The position numbers were made by a program, and so were the translations under genes. Of a DNA stretch of 63,055 nt, positions 1 to 12,450 are shown piece by piece. This DNA is from Scytalidium lignicola (taxonomy: Eukaryota > Ascomycota > Leotiomycetes), in NCBI GenBank assembly GCA_002812745.2, contig NCSJ02000250.1:1-63055 (forward strand), given 5' to 3'. The notes under the pieces were generated by a model. That model had not been told where the DNA came from. It saw nothing but the letters and a program-made list of their open reading frames with translations, and searched no databases. Each line of letters starts with the position of its first letter. Position 1 is the first letter of the stretch.

Positions 1-16
1 AACATATTATCGTTAG

Positions 17-502
17 ATTTATATCGCCCTCCTCAAATTTGATTTCTTCTTCTTCCTCGGCTTCACCGTCCAATTCCTCGTCATTGTCACCGGCCTCGCG
101 GATGGCGAATTTGGCCTTACCATAGCCGCCATTCCCGTCACCATCCTGATTCTGTTCATGGCATCCGTCTGGACGCGCCACGAGAACAAGGTCGGCATGA
201 TCTTCACCATTTTCATGTACGTCTGTGGCCTTGCCTACTTCATCTTCAAGCTCTTCCGAATGTACCAGCCCAGTCATGCGATATTCTACCTCCCAGTCCG
301 GAAGAACTTGACCAGTTTTGCGGTCATCACCATTATTTTGATCCTATTGACTATTGTCAATGCTAGCGTCTGCATGGCCAATTTCAATAAGGGCTTGAAG
401 GTGCACGTGATTGGGAGGAAGATCGAGGAAGAGAAAACGAACATGACCGAACTGCCTGATCTAAAGAACGGACCGGTGCCGAGCAGGATGACGATTGATT
501 AA
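17..502 (+). CDS. UPF0658-type Golgi membrane protein, 3' part
   Basis: This is the C-terminal part of a multi-pass membrane protein that resembles the fungal UPF0658 Golgi apparatus membrane family (S. pombe C23H3.04 type); the molecular role of that family is unknown. The reading frame is open from an acceptor-like TTAG at 13-16 and ends at TAA 500-502. It shows three strongly hydrophobic stretches (around FFFFLGFTVQFLVIVTGL, TIAAIPVTILILFMASV and FAVITIILILLTIVNASV), separated by short charged loops such as the WTRHENK segment. A hydrophilic tail ends in SRMTID. The 5' exons lie outside the window, so the start is not visible. The family call rests on recognition of the tail and the membrane pattern. 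Confidence 0.7.
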   Translation: MYIALLKFDFFFFLGFTVQFLVIVTGLADGEFGLTIAAIPVTILILFMASVWTRHENKVGMIFTIFMYVCGLAYFIFKLFRMYQPSHAIFYLPVRKNLTSFAVITIILILLTIVNASVCMANFNKGLKVHVIGRKIEEEKTNMTELPDLKNGPVPSRMTID

Positions 503-2863
503 GACCATGTTACCCTTTTATTAACATACCCAATTTTATACCCCCGCGGGACGTCTAGGGGAGGAATGTGATAGCAAAATTCATATGTTTGTATATTGTA
601 ATGACGGTTTCCTTTGTTTTCTTCGAAGGCGCGATTCTTTCGATTCTAGCCAGGCGGGCAGGATATGTCCAGGATGGTAACATACATCTTGGGGTGGCGT
701 TATAGAGTATTTCGTGTGGAGTCTTGGTGTCATATTATTCCCCTAGGGAGGGAAACATGTTNAAAAAAAACCCTTATCATTCTCTGCATTAAATTGAGTT
801 ATTCAGTACAAAATCTTTTCGTATCTCAGAAAGCGTTATTATTTTATTTTTTTAAATCCCAGCCCCAAGAACAATCATGGCCATTCACTGTATAATCGAA
901 GACAGAACTTTTTATTATTTTTTACACTAATCTACTCATAATCACAGTTTAGACTTGATCAATATCCTCCAACTCACTAGACTCCCATTCCTTACTACTT
1001 CTTCTACAGTCCCCAATATTTAGGCTTCCTCTCATTTAAGGTCAACGTGTTCGCTGAGTAGCTCTCTCAACCGCAGATCGATACGTGTCATTAGATTCGA
1101 CAGGCCATTGATATCATCTTTCTATGTTCTTCCTCTTCTTCCCCCTCCACAGTGTTGATAACTTGCTCTCCCTGCGCCTTAACAGTGTTTGTAAGCTATG
1201 CCTCGAACGGCATAGATCATCTTTTGTCTCTTTGAAATATTGTGAACCCTATTTTCCGGTGCTCGTTAGGGTGCCTTACGTTTCTTCGATAATGTGGGTA
1301 GTAACTAGTCACGGGCAGATATTTGAAAGAGTTGCAAGAATTATAGGTAAAAGAGCTGCATGCATCTCAACTGCGATCAATTGATTCAATAATATAAAAC
1401 TACTTCATTGCGTACTTCACTAGCAGGTCCTAAAGCAAAAGGAGAGAGACATTGGTCAGGAAGTAGCACCGGGAACTAGGTTAAACCTAGTAACTAGAGC
1501 ACATATAATAGATTTAATTTGTATTCTTGATTTCGATTTTGATTTGAAGTTGTACAAGCAAGGTATTTAATAAGTTACATGTAACATATTAAGGAGAACA
1601 CGATGATTCCAAAAATACTTTCCTAGGTAGTACACCGACTTACAAATGGACTCCCTCCCAAAGTAGAACAAGCCTTAATGAAGATTCATCCGCTTGGACT
1701 ATACCGACTGGCTATTCGATAGTGTCATAACACATTATGAAGAAAGCTGACTTTGGCACGTGATGATAAATGGACTTTTAAAGGAATTTCTGATGTTCAA
1801 TGGTGCACTACCACAGCAGACAGGAATATAAAGTCCTACAAAGGTAGGACCATCACTTCTGTTGTGCAGGCTGTTGGGGAGCCAGGAAGGAAGGTGATGA
1901 AGAAAGAAGGTTCAAGTAGCGTTGCTGATTAAGCAAAACTACATGTCGATCTCGGTCCCGGCATTACTTATATCCTACCAAACCCACTTATCCTCCGTGC
2001 CTGTGCCTCCCACCAAAAATATACCCTGCGGAGTTCGAGGGGGGGATAGCTGGTGGTGACGAATCATGGGTTACTAAGTTCTATGATATCTAGATCATTA
2101 TGAGATTGAAAGAAATTGAAGCGAGGAGGTGGCGCGGTCCGATTTTAGAACATGATGTTATGTTGCTTCTACCCGCACAAAGAAAGGATAAGTTGCCAGG
2201 GGAGAAGAAAACCAGGCTTAGATATAGCTCAGGGATTCGTTCCCTGAGAAGGTTAAGATATTGGGGTCCAACATGATTTCAAAGACTTAGCAGCAATAAA
2301 ATAATGTCAGCATCGAGATGGAATGTGCTGCTACTTTGCCTACTACAAAGTTGTAAAAGGTTAGGTTTCCATCTCAGCTATTTCTCGAATTATATAGGAG
2401 CTCACTATTATACAGAAAATATAATACCATAATTTAGTAAAGAAACAACGGAAGAATAGATCCATTGACCATTCTGTTGACGTCCTCGCGCCTTTGAGCT
2501 GAGTTTCTTGCCTCTAGGGCAGGGGGAATGTAGTTTGCTTTGTTTAATGATCATCGAGATCCAATCCCGTCAGTGGCATAGCCCTTCCAAAGTCCCCCAT
2601 CTCTAATCATCACATCACACTTAGGTACCACTGGCTGCCCTTCTTGCGGGTAAAGGATCTTCTTTGTTTCAGAGATTTCTTCGTAGCAAAGACTTTATGA
2701 ACGAATACTTTCTTCTCTATCTTGTTAAACTTCTTGTGCTATCGTCCTTCTGTCTAGAAAATCGAGAAAATCAATCATACTTGCGGTCAAGCTTTGCTCT
2801 ATAATCTAACTAGAATTTGACTCGGTATTGGTGTGATCTAAAGCGTATACCACACTTGGAAAC
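503..2863. other. Gene-poor intergenic region
   Basis: About 2.4 kb of AT-rich DNA. A reading frame at 1124-1384 (86 codons) and one at 665-895 that crosses an N resemble nothing I know and lack gene-like composition. I see no tRNA, repeat array or transposon end. The last few hundred bases should hold the promoter of the gene at 2864. Confidence 0.6.
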
Positions 2864-4956
2864 ATGGGTAAACCGGGTCCATCAACAGGAGTAAATAAGA
2901 AAAAAAGGAAACAAGGCAGGATGACGCTAATTGAAGAAGAGAGTGGCACTGGAGCACCGAAGGTTATAGTTTATCCCCCAACGCCTAATCTGTCAACTAT
3001 TAACTTCAAAGTTAAGAATAGAGAAGAAGATCAACTAGAGAATACGCACGAAATTGTACGGGATCGTCAGGGACAGCCAGGTTCGGAACAAAACAGAATA
3101 TATCTTCAAGTCCCAGATCAGATTAAGATCTCAAAGCCATTATCACACTCTCTTGAGGCTCAGCAAAGCGATTCCATCAATCCACTATCTCCAGCGACGC
3201 AGCCCCAACGGCGTATCTCTCAAGTTTTCCCTAGACGGTTCAGCAAGTTACCGCACCTACCTCAGCTACAACAAATGGAGCACGGAACTCACATAGTGGG
3301 TGCAAATTCTCATCAGAAGCCTTCAATCGCCAAACCAAACCAGAATCAGCCAGAGACCTTGTCTGAATATTCAGATAAACCCTCGAGACCCAAAGATCCA
3401 ATTGTGAACCCTCACTTACCAGGAGATAATCGTCCTCAAATGGTATCAGGTTTGCTCTCAAAAGAAAATCCGAAAGTCGGGATAAGTCTTCCTCCAAATG
3501 CTTCAAACCTGGCTATCACAACTTCCAACACCGGGGAGGTTGGTGAGACAACTAGTTCGTCTTTAAAACAGATTCAACATGATATTTTAGGAGATTCGGT
3601 CAGTATTGCGCTTGAACATCTAGAAGCTCTAGCTCCCAACACCGAACCCCTGAAGACTGAAGGAGGAATACAGATAGCACAAGGACCTATTCATCTACAA
3701 TTATCCCATAGTCAAAAGCGTGGTAGGGAAGGAGATGGTGGTCCTGGAGAACTTGGTGACAAACAAGATGAAGTTGATGAGACTGTTGAACACCAGCGAC
3801 CTCTGAAGAAGTCAAAATTGGATCTCATTCAGGCTAATTTGAATACAAAAGATGTCATGTCTATTCCATTACAAGCTGTGGACTTCACGTCTGCAGCTCA
3901 CCCATTGGGAGACCGAAGTGATGACTGGTTTGAGATAGCATTCACAAGATGTCAGCAGCGAACACTCAGATGGGCACAAGTATACTTCGGATTCCGCGAT
4001 ATCTCTACGGAGCCAGAATTTGCTCGTCCATGGTCCATCAAGATGACTCCGGAATTTTTAAAAGAGGTAGAAAAGGTTGCAGTAGCAGATTTACACTATG
4101 GTGGTTGGGGTATGTTATTGTTGGATTCAATGCAGAGGACCAGTCTTATAGCTGCTATTATCGACAACTTTTTCCAGAATAATATATTTGATGAAGATCT
4201 TTTTGGTGCAACCAAAGAGGAGAAAGAGGCATTGCATGCGATGGATAAGGCCCTCATCGCGGATGGCGGTAAGTGTGGCAATTCAGCCAGTAATTGTGCT
4301 TAATTCTCTGCTTTCTGATATGGCTACTAGGATTCCATCGAACTTTTGTCCGTTCCCATATGATCCGCACGATGATGGATCAACGGGACTCGGTGGTAAC
4401 GAAGAACTTCGAGTCAGAAGTATGTCGCCTAACAGCTCAAATCTACTTGTTGTTTGAGCCACTTACGAGGTACCTGCACTCAACCACGGCGCTAAAAAAA
4501 GAGGCTATTCCCAGACTTGAGGATCATTGGCAGGACCTACATGATCTTGTTGCAAACACAGCTTTTCTCTCCATCTGCATTCGCTCGTCGGCAGACATCT
4601 TTCATTTTATCCAGGCTTCACCAGGCGAAACATGCGACCCAGAATACTTCATGCTACTCGACAAGGAGGTGTTGCAGAAGAGTAAGTCTGCAGCTTTGGC
4701 AGCACACAAGGCAAAAATGGATGCCCTCCCTGAGAGAGACTCAGCGATTCCTATCCAACTCCTCCACTTAATCAAAATTTCTGTCTTCCCATATATCGAG
4801 TGTTTCAAGCTCGGAAGCGGTAATCCAGGAGAAGAAGAGGAAGGTTTCAGAATCCATGAACTTAGAAAAGGTACTGTGATTGCATATTATGGACAAAGGA
4901 AGAGCGAAGATCCAAATTATGTGTCATTGCAAGCCTTCCTAGGCGAATCCAGTTGA
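2864..4956 (+). CDS. Unknown 676-aa fungal protein, two exons
   Basis: I do not recognise this protein. Exon 1 is 2864-4268 and exon 2 is 4331-4956. The 62-bp intron starts GTAAGT and ends CTACTAG, and joining it restores one frame (…IADGG-FHRTF…). Residues 1 to about 320 are hydrophilic, rich in Pro, Ser, Gln and Asn, and begin with a basic patch containing NKKKRK, a possible nuclear signal. The second half looks folded: a conserved-looking block around WFEIAFTRCQQRTLRWAQVY, then helical segments in exon 2 including LTAQIYLLFEPLTRYLH. No catalytic motif or membrane segment is visible. It may be a nuclear or regulatory protein, but that is inference from composition alone. Confidence 0.75.
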
Positions 4957-5499
4957 GCGTTTCCTAGTGTGTCGAGCTTTGTTATATGGGCGGAGATAGA
5001 GTGCAGCACGAATGATGGTTAAATCGGGACTGTAGGGCTCTCATTTGATATTTTACAAGAGATCATAAGTCAAATTGATGCTGTTGAAGTCGCTATAAGT
5101 TTTGTGAAAAGTTCAAGGACCAGGTTCTGTGTGGTTGAGCACTAGACTTCGAAAACTATTTCTTAGGGCATTGGCGTCATTATTTCTTCTCATTCTTCCA
5201 TACAAGCTAGTCAAGTCCCTTAAGGAGGAGATTTTGAAGAGGTCTTCCATTCTTATAGATAAGGGTAACTATGCCCTGACTATAGGTGACTCCTATAAAT
5301 ACAAAACTTCTAAATAACCAGTTTTATTTCATTACAATCCTGTCCAAACTCCAGTTTATTTAGGTGATAGAGACATGTCAACTTTTCCACCTTCCCGCCA
5401 GCAAGCGCCATAGACCGTAAACCTGGTATACCAAACCTTGACTCAGAACAAACAACAAAATCACGAAGTTACTTCAGTTATTAATGTAATAGGCACACA
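4957..5499. other. Intergenic, convergent 3' ends
   Basis: The stretch between the 3' end of the unknown gene and the 3' end of WC-2. A 62-codon frame at 5129-5317 has no recognisable content. Nothing else is seen. Confidence 0.6.
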
Positions 5500-7059
5500 C
5501 TATGTAGAAATGTCGTGTGTTTTGTTCTTCTTTTCTTTCTTAGCCCATCGTAAACCACAAGCATTGCAGAGAGTTTTGGGACCGCTAGGGCCTTTTCGCC
5601 ATTCCGGGGAATCGAGTGTGCCTTTCGGGGTTAGCATTATTCTATCCCTCTATAGGGAAGATGGACTTACCACAATCTGTACAAACATATTCATCAGGGA
5701 TCTTAATCTTTTTCTTCTTTTCACTTATTCTTGTGTCTTTATCTGACGATGCTGGATTCCCAGAATCACTCTTTATTACTGTTGGATTCGCATCTCCTGT
5801 ACTTATACCAAAGCTTCTCTCTCCATCTTGGTATCTAAGACCAGTGAACATCTCAATGGCGTCTGCATGTCCAGCACCATCATAATGACCGATTTTATCT
5901 TTGATAATTTCTGAGTTCGTGCTAGCATTTAGATCTTCTATATTTTGTCGTGTTGGTGTAGAAGTTGTTGCTGCTGGCTTTGCGGGAGGTGGCATAGCAA
6001 CGGCATCTGGATTTGATTTCGAATGCGCTATGGTAGCGGGACGGGTCACTAACTCTTCAGACCCAGCTCCAGTACGGCCTTCATTCTTTTCTCTGAAGTA
6101 TCTTTGCATGTCTTCAGCATCTTCCGCCTCTTCCTTTCTAAGGGCTTTGATTCGCTTTGTCAATCTCTCATTCTCGATCTTATGTTCTAGGAACGAATCA
6201 AGCAGAGCAGCATTCTTTGTAGGATATGGCCTTGCCATCATGAAGAAACCTTGACAGAAACTAGAGGTATTACTCGGCCTAAGAGCCTTTTCAGACGTGA
6301 GATGTGGATGTCCATTGGATTCAAATATCCTGTAAGTGCCATCCTTCTTACGGAATCTGTAGAAGAAATGCAACGGATTCCCAGTGGCAACGGATTCGTT
6401 GAACTCCTGTACAAAAATTCCACTATCATCTGGATGGATGAAATCCACGATAAACTTGCCCACTAGCTCTGTTTGTGGGTATCCTAGAAGTGGTTGAGAA
6501 TTGGGCGATAAGTAAAGTATTCTACCGTCAGAGGTGAGAACGTGTAGAAGGTCTTTTAACTGGTCAACCACCCACTGTGACCAATTTTTTCCTTTGATGA
6601 AATTTGATATAGTGTTCCCGGCGATCAATGCTGGCTGAGAGCTAAAGTCTGCTTGTAGGGGGCCTGTCCCAGCCGTGTTCATTAAATTACTTGATGTGGT
6701 CACGTCTATTCTCGAATTTTCTTGACCAGAAATATTCTCATTTTGTGCAATAGTGGAGTTTCTTCTGGCAAACTGTCTATTGCCACCTCCTTCTGAATTG
6801 CTAACTTCAAGGCCTATTGGTAGCCCTTCGAAGTTATCTAGCGTCCCCTCTTCTAACATCCCGGTCATGGATGTATCAGATCCATTGATATCATTCTACC
6901 CCACAGTCAGGAAATTTAAAGTTATGTCTGAGAAACGGGCCATACCTGTGAGGTTGGCATATTTTCACGAAGTTCGTGTTGGGTGCGCATCCTGGAGTAG
7001 TACATTACAGAAGGGTCCATAACTTGATTGTCTAGATGAGAAGGGTTCTGGCACATCAT
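5500..7059 (-). CDS. wc-2: White Collar 2-like PAS/GATA blue-light transcription factor
   Basis: Partner of the WC-1 photoreceptor in the white-collar complex, a nuclear activator of light-responsive and clock genes. Three exons on the minus strand: 7059-6946, 6895-5671 and 5621-5500, with introns of 50 and 49 bp in matching phase, giving about 486 aa (Neurospora WC-2 is near 530). A PAS domain spans roughly residues 130-240 ([20 protein letters not shown], then IHPDDSGIF). A charged helix with a [10 protein letters not shown] core follows. The C-terminal GATA finger has the CTDCG half in exon 2 and the [10 protein letters not shown] and LCNACGLRW half in exon 3, so an intron splits the finger and an unspliced reading loses it. 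The start is chosen at ATG ATG (7059); ATG 7020 is an alternative. Divergent from RAD50. Confidence 0.9.
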
Positions 7060-7522
7060 AGACTACCATTGAAAATTCGATGGAATAAGTCTGTCGTAAC
7101 GAGAACATTTGATTTATCTTAGAAACAGAAGCTCTTACCTTCTTTTTCGAAGCTCTTTAACTTCGATGTTGACTAGGTCTACTCACTCGTATAATACCTC
7201 AGGCATACACGGCAGACCGGCATATCAACGATTATCATTACATCTGAGCTAAACCTGATACGAGGGCGGTGAGGACAAGGGAGTGTAAAGTGATAATGGG
7301 ATCGCGTCTCCCACCGTCCTAGACGCGCCTTTGGGTCTCTTGAGTAGTATTCCTTCAACATTCGTGTGAAGAGCTGGAGAAGAACGAGTGGCATAGCTAG
7401 TTAAGATGTGAGTACTTATCCTTGATACATTATACACTTCTGGTCTGACAAGATGATATTATAGGTGTAAGTAGTGAGGTCTTCACTAGGCTACCGCTGG
7501 AGAAAGATTCTAACCTAAGGGT
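7060..7522. promoter_or_regulatory. Shared promoter of wc-2 and RAD50
   Basis: A 463-bp gap between two head-to-head genes. It must hold both promoters. An ATG at 7406 followed by T and GAGTAC may be the remains of a RAD50 first exon (see findings). No clear TATA box is seen. Confidence 0.5.
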
Positions 7523-10500
7523 ATAGCGAAAATAGATAAACTTTCGATTCTTGGGTAAGCATGATTATCGTTACTTTTAGGATTCATGGCTGAGATATTA
7601 GTGTACGCTCCTTCGACAATATCCGCAGCGAGACCATACAATTCCATACACCACTTACTTTAATCGTTGGATACAATGGCTCAGGCAAGACGGTATGAAC
7701 ACATTCTTAGCGGAATGACGAAATTTTACTGATGCGATGATAGACAATTATTGAATGCCTTAAGTATGCAACGACTGGGCAGCTTCCGCCTAATAGTAAA
7801 GGCGGGGCTTTCATCCACGATCCAAAAGTTAGCCACCAAACGATGCATTGTTGAGGGGCATGCTGACGTTTATAGCTTTGTGGAGAAAAGGAGGTATTGG
7901 CACAGGTCAAACTTTCTTTCAAAAGCACCACGGGGTCGAAAATGGTTGTCACAAGGAGTTTACAACTTACTGTTAAGAAGACCACGAGATCAATGAAATC
8001 ATTAGAAGGATCACTCCTGATGGTCAAGGATGGAGAAAGGACCACAATTTCTTCTCGGGTGGCCGAGCTCGATCAAGTAATGCCACAATACCTTGGCGTG
8101 TCAGAAGCAATCCTCGATTCAGTTATTTTCTGTCACCAAGACGAATCACTTTGGCCCATGAGTGAACCCGCTGCTCTAAAGAAAAAATTCGATGAGATAT
8201 TTGAGGCTATGAAATATACTAAGGCGCTAGAGAATCTCAAAGTTCTGAGGAAGAACCAGAATACTGAGCTTGGAAAACTCAAGATCTGGGAGGAAACTGC
8301 CAAGGTCGAAAAAGACAAGGGAGAACGAGTGCAGAAAAGGTCTATAGCTTTGGGAGATGAAATTGAACAGCTTCGGGAACAAGCTAAAGTTCTTGACAAA
8401 GATATGCAGGCAGCACTGGAAGAGTCAAGAGAAAAGCACACCGAAGCAAATAAGGTTCTAGGCATTGTGAATGAGCTTAAGACGAAGCAAGAACGAGGCG
8501 AATTTTTACAAGAGAATATTAACGACCTACAGGCTAATCTTGATGAGCTTCATGAGTCCGATGAATGGCTCGAAACCACTTTAGCACAATATGAGCAACG
8601 TATGTCTGAATACCAAGAGGAGGAGGAAAGCTATCAAACTCAGTACAAGGAATTACAAAACAGCATCACTGATTCTCGAAAGCAACTTTCAGTTAAACTA
8701 GCAGATCAGGGTCGTCATCAAGCTGAGAAGGAAAACTATGAGAGACAGATTGTCACAAGAGAGCAACTTGTCAAAGAAGCAGCAAGACTGCATTCCATGC
8801 GTGGGTATGATGGTGAATTAGACGATATGCAAATCAATGAGTTTATTGAAAGAGTGTGGAAATTGTCTCGTGAGAAGGACCGTGAATTGGAGCGTATACA
8901 AAGTGCAACAGAGGATGAACTACGTCAAACCCAATCTGTCCTCACCGAATTCGAAAACAGTCGTACAGCTCGAATGCAAGATAAGGTTACAGCAAAGCAG
9001 ACAATTGCGGCTAACGATAAGAGGTCGAGTGCCGTGCAGAGCGAAGTAGACTCAATAATCGTTGACGAAGGCACAATGGCAACACTTGATGCATCATATA
9101 AGGATGTACAAAATCAGTTTCAGATAACTACTTCTGAGTTCGAAGCTGCAAATTGGGATAAACAACTGCAAGCTGAGAACGTTAGGTTACGGGAACTTGA
9201 ATCTGAATCAGATACGTTGAGGGCAGAGCTCGTTCAAAGCACCCGCCTAGCGAAAGATCGTGCCCAGCTTGAGTTCATCGTCAAAGAGCTTAAAGACCGA
9301 CAACGCAGCTTAGACACTATGGTTGCTACATATGATGAAAAGATTAGTTCTGTCATTGGCTCGGATCTCCAAGTTGCTACTGTTGATAAGGAGTTCCAAT
9401 CAGTCATTGAAAAGAAAGGTCAGACAGTAGATGATGCTAAGAAGCTGCAGGATGGTATTAAGTCAGATTTGGGCGAGGCAGAATTTAAGCTTAAGACTAT
9501 CCGCGGAACACTGAAGAAGAAAAGAGGAGAACTCAAGAGCGCTGAGGCCGCTGTTCTTAACTCCATAATTATTGAAGGCAAACCCCTCGCCAGTTTAGAT
9601 GAGTACTTGCCCGAGCTAGAACAGCTGGAAGAGGATCGCAATATTCTGCGAAAGGATATTGACGGTTTTGCTCATCTTGCTGAATACTATACGAACTGTC
9701 TTAAAACCATCCAAGAATACGACAAGTGTAGACTCTGTGAAAGGAAATTTGGAGAGGATAAGGAGAGAACTGCAGCCTTGGATCGAGTCAACAAGTTACT
9801 TGCAAAGGATGCCAGATCTACTCTTCAAAAAGAGTTGGATGTCTTAGAAAAAGACCTTCAGTTGGCAATGTCTACTCGCTCTAAATATGATATCTGCAGG
9901 TCATTATCTGTGACGGAGATTCCAGCTCTTGAAATAGACCTCGCAAAAGCTGAGCAGCTTCGAGATTCTTTAGTTTCGAAGCTTGAATCACAGGATAGCC
10001 TTGTAAATGAATACGAATCTAGTAAAAGGGATGCCGAAGCGCTTACAAAGACCATAAGCACAATATCGCGTTTCCATCATGAGATCTCCGGATACGAAGC
10101 AGACATTGCAAGAATTTCGTCCCAACAAAAGATTTCGGGTTCTTCGATGACAATTGAAGAAATTGAGGAACGGGGTTCAGAATGTGGAGAACAAATACGA
10201 GTCCTCAAAACAAAGATTGCCAAAATAACTAATGATAGAGACCGTGCAAAGACTACGATGACCAATCTAGAACTAGAGTTGAGCAACGCTAAAGCTAAAC
10301 TGAGCAATGCTGGACACCAGTTAGAAAAGAGGCAAGCCCTTCTGTCTCGGATTGAAGAGCTAAGGGAGAGTAATACGCAACAGCGAGATATTGTCCAAAG
10401 AGCGGATAGCGACCTCGATAGCCTGGCACCACAAATTGCAAAAGCGAAGGCCCTGTATGAGGATGCACAGCAACGGGGTCGTGCTAAGGAAAGAGAGGTT

Positions 10501-11653
10501 CGCGAGGCCCAGAAGGTCTTGGCAGATACGGTAAACAAGTTCAAACTGGTTGAGACTGCTATTACATCGTATATCAGTGGTGGGGGTCTAGAAAATCTGG
10601 CCATGTGCCAGCGGGCGATTGGGACACTTGAGCAAGAACAGAAACGTATGGATGGCGAGCTATCCCGAATAACTACTAGAGCAAACGATCTTAAGAAGCG
10701 AATCGATGACAGTGAACGTACGAAAAGGAGTATCACTGATAATATAAGTTTCCGTAAGAGTCTCAGGGCCTTGGATAGTTTGAAACAAGAGATTTCCCAA
10801 CTGGAATCCAGAAATGCAACAACCGACTATGAAAGACTCCTAGCCGAAGCTGTGAATAGCGATAAGCACTACCAGAAACTTCTCGCAGAGAGGGGCCCGA
10901 TTTTAGGATCTATGAAAGCGAAAGACGAGGAGCTATCTCGTTATCTTGCAGAATGGGAGATGGACTATCAGCATGCTGCCCAGAAGTACCGAGAGGCACA
11001 TATTAAGGTCGAAACGACCAAGGCCGCGGTTGAAGATCTCGGGAAATATGGACAAGCATTAGATGCAGCAATTATGAAGTATCACAGCCTCAAAATGGAG
11101 GAGATCAATCGGATTGCTGGTGAGCTTTGGCAAAGCACGTATCAAGGTACCGATGTGGATACGATCTTAATCCGGTCTGAAAATGAGAACGCATCCAGTA
11201 AAAGGAGCTATAACTACCGCGTATGCATGGTGAAGCAGGACGCTGAGATGGATATGCGAGGACGCTGCAGTGCTGGACAGAAAGTATTAGCAAGCATCAT
11301 CATTCGGCTTGCTCTTGCTGAGTGTTTTGGTATCAACTGTGGTGTATGTACTTGCTTTATATTCCCCTTGACAAACAAGACCACGCTAATCTATTTGCAA
11401 AAGTTAATTGCTCTCGATGAACCAACAACCAACCTGGACCGAGATAATATCCGTGCTTTAGCTGAGTCTTTGCATTCTATCATTAAATCTCGCCAACAGC
11501 AAGCTAATTTCCAGCTCATTGTTATCACTCACGACGAAGAGTTCTTACGATATATGAAGTGTGCTGATTTCTGTGACAATTACTACCGCGTTAGCAGGGA
11601 TGACAAACNAAAAAAGCATCATTGAGAGACAATCAATTGCTGAAGTTATTTGA
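7523..11653 (+). CDS. RAD50: RAD50, SMC-like ATPase of the MRN complex
   Basis: ATPase of the Mre11-Rad50-Nbs1 complex that tethers and processes double-strand breaks in the nucleus. Exons: 7523-7554, 7602-7692, 7744-7827, 7876-11343 and 11404-11653; introns are 47-60 bp and all phases agree. Product about 1307 aa. Walker A is GYNGSGKT in exon 2, split from [12 protein letters not shown] by an intron. The Q-loop region reads [14 protein letters not shown]. Long coiled coils flank a zinc hook with CRLC (about 9730-9741). The signature is [18 protein letters not shown], Walker [13 protein letters not shown] and the His loop VITHDEEF. Two oddities: the codon where Met is expected (7523) is ATA, and an N at 11609 must be dropped to read the conserved tail ending ERQSIAEVI. 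Start uncertain. Confidence 0.93.
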
Positions 11654-12450
11654 ACCATTCATTTGCATCATGATTCTGTCAGGAGTTTTCTGGAGTTATA
11701 AAGGGTTACCATGGGATCTGTACACTACTTGAAACGTTGCTATAAGATTGAGGACACAAAATCTTTCCATCTGGTTGGCCAGCATTTGCATCGGCGTATT
11801 CAGAATATTAATGATCAGAATGCCATTTCTTTAATCAATTGTGGGGTATATTCTTCGTTGGCAGTTTAGCCTAGCACAGCATTAATCGCTGCTATCGGTA
11901 AATAAGTAATGACTGGTCTATAGTACATTTATAAGGAAGGCTAGAACNAAAAAATCTGAATTAACCTAGCTGTCAACCTCAAATCACCGAGGAATACGAC
12001 AGAATTGAATAAATCCAACGCCTCACGACGTTGGTATTATATTTATAGATCCTCTTGACTTGAATAGTGACATTCCCAGTCAAAGATCTATTAGAATCCT
12101 TTTCGAAATAGCTCCTGAAACCCACCCACTGTTATAAAGCCGTGGCTTCAGGTAGGGAGTTTGTCGTCTTGGTTATATAACACAAGCTTTAAGTCCGCTA
12201 GCTCCAGTCGACCAACCATGCGTGGTCAGAATGGCTTTCTCAGGTGTGTCAAGATTGCTAAAGACAGCGCTCCAATTTATAGAGAGATGACTCAAAATAC
12301 CGTATAAGAAGCGGATAAAATATAGCTACTAACTCAATCTAAGAGGCTCTATTTGATTGGCAGCGTAACTCGAACGCTTTCAATTCTATTTTCTTCCACG
12401 TGTTAAAGGTAGAAAATAGTATATTGATCCGCTATCTGATCGAGGTTATC
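11654..12450. other. Intergenic, convergent 3' ends
   Basis: About 800 bp between the RAD50 and antiporter stop codons. It is AT-rich and contains one N at 11948 before an A run. No gene, repeat or RNA is recognised. Confidence 0.6.

Noticed and set aside
665..895. 76-codon frame with an X residue
   Set aside because: It crosses the N at 762, so the frame is unreliable, and there is no protein-like pattern.
10077..10736. 219-codon minus-strand frame
   Set aside because: Antisense shadow of RAD50 coiled-coil coding sequence; the composition (Ser, Leu, Arg) is that of reversed charged helices.
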